Shown: positions 33,788 through 41,800 of the stretch, in pieces
How the letters are laid out: each line of letters opens with the position of its first letter
How positions within the stretch are numbered: the first letter of the stretch is position 1
DNA from: Polaromonas sp.
Lineage (GTDB): Bacteria > Pseudomonadota > Gammaproteobacteria > Burkholderiales > Burkholderiaceae_C
Length of the DNA stretch: 51,615 nucleotides
NCBI RefSeq assembly: GCF_029945925.1
Contig: NZ_JAQSDN010000024.1
Span: forward strand, 1-51,615
Direction: 5' to 3'
Notes under the pieces: generated by a model
Told to the model about the DNA's origin: nothing
Seen by the model: the letters and a program-made list of their open reading frames with translations, nothing else
Databases searched by the model: none
Translations under genes and position numbers: made by a program

Positions 33788-34396
33788 ATGCATGTTCGTC
33801 TAGTCCTACTGCTAGTCGCAGTTCTTCCTCTATGCAGTGCATTTGGGCAGGAGCGAGAAGACCTACGAATTCAGGCGCCGCCCACTTGGGTAGGATGGAA
33901 GAAGGCAGCGGAACAAAAGAAGGACGGACTCGAATTTACGGCTTGGGTCCCTCTGGACCAGGAGGGGTCTGCATGGAAAGAATCAGTCACTCTCGCGATT
34001 CTGGACCCGTCTCCGCCGGTAGATGCTGTAACGAATGCCATCCGCCTCACTCTTGGGGCGACGGCCAAAGCCTGTCCTCAATCCAATGTTGTGCCACCTA
34101 AACCACGCAGTGAAGGCATCTTTACTCTTGCTTATGCACAGTTCTACTGCTCTAGATTTCAGGGCAGGAATGTTGGGGAACTTACCTTCGTCAAAGCCAT
34201 TTCCTCTGGTCGGCGCATCTACGTCATATCAATGATGAAGAGGGTAAAGCCTTTTGAAATCCGTGCACCCGGGGCCTTCGAATTCTCTCCAGACGACGAG
34301 GACCCGGTTAGCTGGCTTTCAGCGGCAGGAAATTACCTCGGGACCTTGAAAGTCTGTGTCAGTCGCCAAGAGAAAGAAGACGTATGTTCGCCCTAG
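33788..34396 (+). CDS. cassette 3 protein, secreted, unknown
   Basis: 202 residues with a clear signal peptide (MHVRLVLLLVAVLPLCSAFGQ, cleavage near AFG-Q). The mature part has four or five Cys residues (KACPQSN, FYCSRF, KVCVSR, DVCSP) that could pair in the periplasm. A PSPPVDAVTNAIRLTLG segment and paired strands suggest a compact beta-rich domain. No family recognised. Its stop lies 3 bases before the attC. Confidence 0.72.
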   Translation: MHVRLVLLLVAVLPLCSAFGQEREDLRIQAPPTWVGWKKAAEQKKDGLEFTAWVPLDQEGSAWKESVTLAILDPSPPVDAVTNAIRLTLGATAKACPQSNVVPPKPRSEGIFTLAYAQFYCSRFQGRNVGELTFVKAISSGRRIYVISMMKRVKPFEIRAPGAFEFSPDDEDPVSWLSAAGNYLGTLKVCVSRQEKEDVCSP

Positions 34397-34399
34397 AGT

Positions 34400-34469
34400 T
34401 CCTAACACGGCAGTCCACACTGACGCCGCGCGGCAAAGCCGCGCAGCGCCGGTGACTTCTACGTTAAGC
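34400..34469 (+). repeat. attC site of cassette 3
   Basis: 70 bp from TCCTAAC to GTTAAGC, with a strong inner stem GCCGCGCGGC(aaa)GCCGCGC. Confidence 0.84.
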
Positions 34470-34484
34470 CTCTTCAAACTCACT

Positions 34485-35171
34485 ATGAACATCACCATCC
34501 TTTCTCTGTTGATTGCAGTTGCAGCCTCATTTTCGTTGCCCGCTTTCGGCCAGCCTGTAGATCAAATTCCTATGTATGGCGGACTTGATCGGACTGCTGA
34601 CCCTGCCCTTAAGGATGCAGACGAGAAACTTTTTGCTGATACGACAAAACACTACGGTAGTCGTGAGAAGGCGAGCGCAGCCTTCGTTGGCAATGGATTC
34701 GCTTTCTATGGCCGCGATGATCTAGCGACGGCGATGCGCCGTTTCAACCAAGCATGGCTACTTGACCCAAAGAACCCTGAAGTCTATTTTGGGTTTGCGG
34801 TCGTACTTCACGACAAGGGGAAGAACTGCGAGGCGAAAAAGCAGTTCGAAAGGGCTGCTTCTTTTGGGGCATATATTCGAGGAATGGCCCCGGACGCGGC
34901 TCGCGTGATAGTGCTGTGCACCATCGAAGACAAATCCTTGTCGGATGAAGCACGTAGCGCACTCATCCTTCGCTCGGAGGCGCTATACGCTGAGGCACTT
35001 GCTAAGGAGCAGGACAAAGGTTACGTTCACGCATCCATGGCATCAGCGCTTTATTGGCGCGAAAAATATGCTGAAGCCTGGGCGGCTGTGAAACTTGCCC
35101 GCGCAAGTGGCGGGCGCCTACCTGAGCAGTTTTTGCGCATGCTTCGGGAAAAAATGGCGGAGCCGGTATGA
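34485..35171 (+). CDS. cassette 4 protein, secreted TPR-like
   Basis: 228 residues from ATG 34485 (MNITILSLLIAVAASFSLPA), with a signal peptide cut near AFG-Q. The mature part has TPR-like helices: ASAAFVGNGFAFYGRDDLATAMRRFNQAWLLDPK, PEVYFGFAVVLHDKGKNCEAKKQFERAASF and KGYVHASMASALYWREKYAEAWAAVKLARAS. Probably a periplasmic protein-protein adaptor. A longer upstream frame would cross attC3 and is rejected. Confidence 0.75.
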   Translation: MNITILSLLIAVAASFSLPAFGQPVDQIPMYGGLDRTADPALKDADEKLFADTTKHYGSREKASAAFVGNGFAFYGRDDLATAMRRFNQAWLLDPKNPEVYFGFAVVLHDKGKNCEAKKQFERAASFGAYIRGMAPDAARVIVLCTIEDKSLSDEARSALILRSEALYAEALAKEQDKGYVHASMASALYWREKYAEAWAAVKLARASGGRLPEQFLRMLREKMAEPV

Positions 35172-35175
35172 AGAG

Positions 35176-35262
35176 GCTTAACGGGTCGGCCCACGCGGAC
35201 AAGCAACATCAGGTTGCCGCTTCGCGGCGGGTGTTGCGTGCTGGTGGCCTTGGACGTTATGC
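35176..35262 (+). repeat. attC site of cassette 4
   Basis: 87 bp from GCTTAAC to GTTATGC, with inner stem GCCGCTTCGCGGCG identical to that of attC1. Confidence 0.87.
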
Positions 35263-35567
35263 GTCATAAGATCAGCAGTGGCCTGCCTCCCTTGTCCTAG
35301 CTACTTTGCTTGGCCTTGGGAGGGTGTTCTCTTGGTGCTCCACCGGATGAGAAGCGTGGCCCAGTAAAGTCATTGCCTGATGGAAGGTATCTCTTCAGTT
35401 TTAAGCGATCCCACGTAGACACCCTCAACCCGCAACGGACCATTGCAGTTGAGCTCTATCTGCGTAACAAGCAACTCATTCCTGCGGAATGCAGCGACGG
35501 AATTAAAGTACTTCGGGGTGGAGATACAGAGAACGGCAATGGGTGGGCCACTTTCATTTGTAGGTAG
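35259..35567 (+). pseudogene. cassette 5 lipoprotein gene broken by an in-frame amber codon
   Basis: From ATG 35259 the frame reads MRHKISSGLPPLS, then TAG at 35298, then LLCLALGGCSLGAPPDEKRG and on to 35567. Without the TAG this is a classical lipoprotein signal (basic start, hydrophobic core, lipobox LGGC) with a mature domain of about 80 residues, including DTLNPQRTIAVELYLRNKQL and two more Cys. One base change at the amber codon would restore it. Alternatives: re-initiation at TTG 35310 (giving a core too short for export), or amber suppression. Confidence 0.68.
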
Positions 35568-35617
35568 TCGAGTGTCATTGGAACCAACGAAGAACCGCAT
35601 CAATTGAGCCGTCTTAC

Positions 35618-35704
35618 GCATAACTGGTCAATCGACACGGACCCACAACAGCTGGAGGCGGCTTCGCCGCGAATGTTGGTGGTCCGGTCATTTTTACGTT
35701 ACCC
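35618..35704 (+). repeat. attC site of cassette 5 (end of array)
   Basis: 87 bp from GCATAAC to GTTACCC with inner stem GGCGGCTTCGCCGC, close to attC1 and attC4 in length and layout. Confidence 0.85.
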
Positions 35705-35707
35705 GGC

Positions 35708-35779
35708 ATGAATAGAGCGCTGGGCATTCGCATCGCTTGCCAGCTTCAGCCGCCGTCAAATCACCCTCACGCCGTGTGA
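35708..35779 (+). other. possible remnant of a sixth cassette
   Basis: A 23-codon frame (MNRALGIRIACQLQPPSNHPHAV) starts 4 bases after the last attC, the usual position of a cassette ORF, but no further attC follows. Less than 10 bases later the stem-loop repeat begins. It may be a truncated cassette or chance. Confidence 0.3.
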
Positions 35780-35786
35780 ACCGATA

Positions 35787-35843
35787 GTAAAAATGGCCGT
35801 TAGCCCTTATTCCGCGGGCGCCAGCAGCTATTAAATAAATAGC
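35787..35843 (-). repeat. stem-loop repeat at the distal edge of the integron
   Basis: Minus strand: GCTATTTATTTAATAGCTGC, TGGCGCCCG(cggaataa)GGGCTAACGGCCATTTTTAC. The outer GCTATT/AATAGC stem is perfect. It lies 20 bases after the ndvB stop and could terminate that transcript. Confidence 0.88.
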
Positions 35844-35865
35844 ATATTGGCGAGACCGCAAAACC

Positions 35866-38800
35866 TCAGACCGTAGACTGCACCAGCACGAAGGCCTCAG
35901 CGGGAAGGTCGGCCAGCCGCAGCACCTCGCCGGACGCCAGCACACGGTCCGGCTTGAAGCCTTCTTCCTGCGCCACATCGGCGCGCTGCCAGCGCAGCGT
36001 CACCACGCGTCCGTCGAGCCGCAGCGTGATGCCAAACGACGGCCAGTGGGCGGGCACACGCGGCGTCAGTGACAGCTTGCCCTGGCGCACCGACAGGCCC
36101 AGCAGGGTCTCCATCGCAGCGCGGTGCAGCCAGGCCGCCGAGCCGGTGTACCAACTCCAGCCGCCGCGACCGACGTAGGGCGGTGCGCTGTAGATGTCGC
36201 CGGCCAGCACATAGGGTTCAATTTCATAGGCCGGGCCGCGGGTGGGGTGGGCGCTGCGATGCGCCGGGCTCAGGGCTTCGAAGCTGCGCCAGGCGGTTTC
36301 GGTGTCGCCGCTGATCGCCTGCGCCATCATGGCCCAGACCCCGGCATGCGAGTACTGGCCGCCGTTTTCGCGCACGCCGGGCGGGTAGGCCTGGATATAA
36401 CCCGGGTTGTTGGCGGCGTGTTGCAGCGGCGGGTCCAGCAGGCGCAGCAGGCCGGCGTCGGGGTCGATCAGCTGCTGCTTGAGGGCCAGCATGGCCGGCA
36501 CGGTGAACGCCTCGGTGGAAGCACCCGACAGCACGGACCAGGCCTGGGCGATCAGGTCGATGCGGCATTCGCTGTTGGCGCTGGAACCAAGCGGCGCGCC
36601 ATTGTCAAAAAACGCGCGGCGGAACCAGGCGCCGTCCCAGCCGGCGTCGTGCAGCGCGGCGATCCAGCCTTGCCGCGCGTGCAGCCATTTTTCGGCGCGT
36701 GCGGTATCGCCTTTGGCTTGGGCCAGCGGGGCAAAGTCCTGCACCACGCGGCACAGGAACCAGCCCAGCCAGACGGACTCGCCCTTGCCCTCGTGGCCGA
36801 CACGGTTCATGCCGTCGTTCCAGTCGCCGGTGCCCATCAGCGGCAGGCCGTGTACGCCCACGGCCAGGCTGCGGTCCAGGGTTCGGGCGCAGTGTTCGTA
36901 GACACTGGCCGACTGCGTGCTGGTTTGCGGCGGGTAATAGGCGTCTTCGGCGCCGTCGGGGATGGGCGGGCCGTCGATGAAGGCCACGGATTCGTCGAGC
37001 AGGGCCATGTCGCCGGTGATGTCGATGTAGTGCGCGCAGGCATGGGGCAGCCAGAGCAGGTCGTCGGAAAAGTGCGTGCGCACGCCCTCGCCGCCGGGCG
37101 CGTGCCACCAGTGCTGCACATCGCCTTCGGGGAACTGGCGCGAGGCATTGAGAACGATCTGCGCGCGCAGCCGCGCCGGGTCGGCCACGGCCAGCGCCAT
37201 GGCGTCCTGCAACTGGTCGCGAAATCCGAACGCACCGCCGGCCTGGTAGAACCCGGCCTTGGACCAAAGCCGGCAGACCACGGTCTGGTAGATCAGCCAG
37301 CGGTTGACCAGCGCGTCGAACAGCGGGTCGGGCGTGCTGACCTCGACCTTGCCCAGCAACTGCGCCCACCAGGACTGCACTTCCCGCAGGGCCTGGCCGG
37401 TGTCCCGCTGTGCCCACTGCCTGGCCAGCTGCTCGGCGCCGGCGCCGTCGGCCGCATGACCGAGAATGAAGCTGAACCTCAGGTCTTCGCTGCCCGCCAG
37501 CGAGAACTCGCTGGCGAGGGCGGCGCACGGGTCGACGGCACCGCCGCTGCGCCGCCCCAGGGTGGCGGGCAGCACCAGTTGCCCCAGTGTGTCGAAAAAT
37601 TCTCCGCGGTCGCAGGTCCATTGCGTGCCGCCTGCCGCGCCCGACAGCGCCAGAAAGGCCGTGCTGCCGCCAAAACCATCGCGGCTTTCACGTTGCTGGG
37701 CAAAGACGGCCACCCGTTCGGCGCCGTTCCAGGTGTGAAGCGTGCGCCGGTTGCCCCTGGCTTCGCCCATCTGCCACTCGACCATGGCGACGGCGCGCAG
37801 CCGCCGTCGGGCGCCGCCTTTCTCCAGCCGCACGCGCACCTGGACCACCTTGACCGCTTCGTGCAGGTCGGCAAAAAACGTGGTCTCCAGCTGCAGGCCG
37901 GCGTGCCGGCCTTCAAACACTGAATAACCCTGGCCATGGCGCACGCGCCAGCTGCTGTCGGGTGCGGCCAGCAGCGACGGGGCCAGCGCAAACACTTCGC
38001 CGCTGTCCAGGTCCTGCAGCAGCCAGTGTTCAAACGCGGGGTCACGCACCGGGTCGTTCGACCAGGGGGTGATCTGGTGCATGCGGCTGTTGCCGGCCCA
38101 GGTGTAGCCGCTGCCGGTTTCCGACACCTGGAAACCAAAGGACGGGTTGCTGATGACATTGACCCAGGGCCTGGTAAGGCGCTGGCCGCCTGTCAGCTCG
38201 AACCGGTATTCGCCGCTGGCGGCATCGAAGCCGCCCGGCGCAGCCGCTGCCGCCGCTGCTGGCGCGTGGCCGGCCAGTGTGGTTTGCGCCACGGCGCCGG
38301 CCCGCTTGGGCAACCAGCTTTCGCGCAGGGCCGCGACCTGCACTTCCAGCGGTCTTCCGTCGGCGTTGAGCGCCACGCGTGCCAGCCCGGTCAGCGCACT
38401 TTTTTCGCCGATCGACATTTCCTGCTCACGCAGCAGGAAAAAACCTGCCGTCGCCGATGCGGCCTGATCGCGCGGGAAGCTGTGCTGCACCGCCTGCGTC
38501 AGGCGGTCGCGCAGCGCCAGGATGTCGCGCTGCAGCGGCATGAGGTAGGAGTTGACCTCGCTGTTGACCACCACCACGTCGACCGCCAGCCCGCCGAAGG
38601 CCCACCAGGGCTGGGCGCGCAGCAGCGAGTGCACCAAGGGAATGCCGCTGGGGGAATGGATGCGCAGCAGCACGATGGGCTTGTCGCCGGACAGGCCGAA
38701 GCGCCAGAGCTGGCGCTGGTCCAGCGGCGCGCGTTCCGCCGGCCGGCCCACGCTGTACATCAGCGCCGTGCTCATGTCCTGCAATGCCAGGTTTTCCTCG

Positions 38801-41800
38801 GGGGTCAGCGCCAGGTCGCGCAGCCGCACCTGGGCCAGCGTCGCGGCCATGCGGGTCGCACGCTCCACGTGCATGGGCTGCAGGTATTTGTCGATGCGGG
38901 GCACCAGCTCGTCGGCCGTCTCGGCGGCCGTCGTGGCAAAACTCAAGCGGGCCAGGGCGCCGGGCGCCAGCCGCAGCGTCACACGCAGGCTGGCCACCGG
39001 GTCCAGGCCGTTGACCGGCTGGCCCTGCATATCAAACGGCTGGTCGCCCAGGGCGGGCTGGTGCGCCGGGTGGTGGCGTCCAGCGAACACGCGGCGGTCG
39101 GCGATACACGCTACCGATATCAGGTCGGCCTCAGCCTCGGCCAGAAAATGCGCCACCGCCATTTGCGGGTCGCCGTGCAGGCGCGGGCGGCGCGTGAGCA
39201 TGAGGGCGCGCCACTGCGGCTCCCAGCGGGTCTGCACAAACAGGCTGGAAAACGCCGGGTGGGCTTCGTCGGCGCGCGGGTCGGCCAGCACCGCCTCAAA
39301 GCAGGACACCAGTTCCACAACCTGCTCGGTGCGCCCGGTGTTGAGCAGTGTCACGGTGCGCAGCTCGGTATCGTCCTCGGGGCTGACCAGCACGGTCAGG
39401 GTGGTGCTCAAGTTCTCGCCCTGCGCGTCGAACTGCACCCGGTCGGCCATGAAGCGCGCCTGGTAGCGCCAGCCCTGGCCCGGCGCCGGCCGCGCGGTGA
39501 GCGAGCTGATGCTGGGTTTACCCTCCTGGTCGGGGTGGACAAGGTAGAAAAAGCTGCCGTAGCCGTCACGCGGCAGGTCATCACGCCAGCGCGTGATGTT
39601 GCGGCCGCGCCAGCGGCTCAGTCCGGCGCCATTGGCGCGCAGGGCGACGTTGTACTGGCCGTTGGACAGCAGGTGGGTGGGTTTCCAGCTGGTGCCCAGC
39701 GGGTTCAGCTCGCGGGACTGGAACACCGGCTCTGGGGTGTAGCCGCCGGGCTCCGGCGGCAGGCGCGGGTCGGCACTGCGGACAATTTGGCGCGGCGTGT
39801 TTTCATGCAAGAGGCTTTCATGCGCCCGCACCAGCGGGTCGCCGCAAAACCAGCGCCGCGGTGCGTTGGCGCACAGCACGTTGCACAGCGCCGCCAGCGC
39901 CATGCCCTGGTGGTGCGCCATGAAGGCTTCCACAATGCTGAACGCCTCGGTGCCCGACTTTTCCGGCTGGCGTGCCACGGTGAAGTCCAGGGCCTCGTAA
40001 AACCCCAGCTCGCCGCGTGCGCCCAGCTTTTCCAGGCGCTGCAAATTACGCGCGGCGCCGCGCGCATCGAACAGTGTGGCCAGCAGGGTGGCGTAAGGCG
40101 CAATCACCCGGTCGGTGTGCGGCGTGCGCCGCAGCGCCAGCCGCGGGACGCCGAAAGGGGAGTACTGGAAAGCCAGCGAATGGTCTTGCGCGAAATAGCC
40201 GGACTCCGACACGCCCCACGGGAGTTGCTGCGCGGCACCGTAGGCGCGCTGCTCGACCACCGCCGCGTGGGCCGCCGTGTGCAGCAGCCCGTAACCGGGC
40301 TCGGACATCAGCAGCGACGGCATCAGGTATTCGAACATCGAGCCCGACCAGGACTTCAGTCCCGGTACCACGCCCACCGACAGGAAGGGACGGCCGAGGG
40401 CGGCCCAGTGGCGCCGCGGAACGTCGCCCTTGGCAATCGCCAGAAAGCTGGTCAGCCGGGACTCGGAGGCCAGCAGGTCGTAATAGCTGGCGTCGAGCGT
40501 CTGTTCGTGCACGCGCAGGCCGATATGAAACAGGTGGCGCTTGGTGTCGTACAGGCCGCGAAAGTCCATGGCCGCGTACAGGGCCTGGCAGCGCGCCGCC
40601 AGCTGCAACAGGCTGGCCTGCGCCGGCTTGCCGTCGGCGCCGTTTTGCGCCAGGCCGGTGCAGGCCTGCGCGACGGCCAGCAACAGGCCGGCCAGGTTGC
40701 CGCTGTCGACGGCCGACACATAGGCCGGCTGCAGCACCTCCAGCGTTTGCGTGTCGTACCAGTTGAGCAGGTGGCCATCGTGCCTGGGCAGGCGGGCTAT
40801 GCTGTCCAGCGAGGCTTGCAGCCGGCTGATGACTTCATTCGTGCTGATCCAGCCGAACTCACGGGCGCAGCAGATGGCCAGCAGGTACAGGCCGATGTTG
40901 GTCGGCGAGGTGCGATGCGCCAGCGTGGGCTCGGGCACCAGTTGCAGGTTGTCCGGCGGCAGGTGGTTGTCCCCGGGACCGACCGATTGCTCGAAAAAGC
41001 GCCAGGTGTCGCGCGCCAGCGTGTGCAGGTAGGCCCGGTCCTCGTCCCGCAGGCGGTGCGCGGGATCCGGCGGGCGCGGCTTGCTGGCCCACCAGGCGGC
41101 CAGCGGCGACGCCGCCCACAGCAGGAACAGCGCGGTGCCGGCGGCCGGGTGAGGGCTCCACAGCGCGGCGACCGCCAGCGCCACGCACAGCAACGACACC
41201 GGTGCATGCTGGCGCACGAAGGCGGAGAGTTCGTGGCGTGCAGCGGCCTGGGCCTGGGCAGCGGTGCTCCACTCGAGCAGCCCGCGGCGGCTCACGCGCA
41301 TGCGCCAGACAGAACGCACGATGGCGTCGAGCAGCAAGGTGGCCTGCACCGGCAACTGGCTGAACTGCCAGGCGGCGCCGCCCAGGGCGCGCAGCATCTC
41401 GCTGCGGCCCACATGGAAAAAATGGCGCCAGGCGATGCCGCGGCGTGTCGGCACCAGGCCGGCCAGCGCGCCGAGCAGAGGCCCGGCCAGCAAGGCCGCG
41501 AAGGTGACGAGCAGGGCCGTGGCCAGTGGCATGGCCGCCGTGAAAACCACGCAGATGAGCAGGCCGACCGTGGCAGGGATGACCAGCGAGCGGCGCAGGT
41601 TGTCGGCCATCTTCCACAGGCCCAGTGCATCGATGCCGTAGTGCCTGGCGCGCGCCATGAAGGGCAGCAACTGCCAGTCGCCGCGGGTCCAGCGGTGAAT
41701 GCGCGAGGCGGCCACGCCCGCATGGTGCGGATGCTCCTCGACCAGCGCCACGTCGCTGACAAAACCGCAGCGCGCGATGTTGCCTTCGAGCAGGTCGTGA

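Larger units (their letters stand above)
31560..35704. mobile_element. chromosomal integron: intI, attI and five gene cassettes
   Basis: An integron integrase on the minus strand faces away from a row of five short plus-strand ORFs, each followed by an attC-like imperfect palindrome that ends in GTTAG, GTTAA, GTTAT or GTTAC. The cassette DNA has lower GC than the flanks. Three of the five attC sites are 87 bp with a shared inner stem. Homogeneous attC sites and no resistance genes or transposon parts point to a sedentary, environmental integron. It is bordered by two same-orientation stem-loop repeats. Confidence 0.92.

Noticed and set aside
33150..35704. A CRISPR array from the regularly placed palindromes after each short ORF
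   Set aside because: The units are hundreds of bases apart, end in GTTR core sites and enclose ORFs: they are attC sites of integron cassettes.
36124..37923. Plus-strand open frame of 599 codons
   Set aside because: Also antisense to ndvB, with no start signal or known motif.
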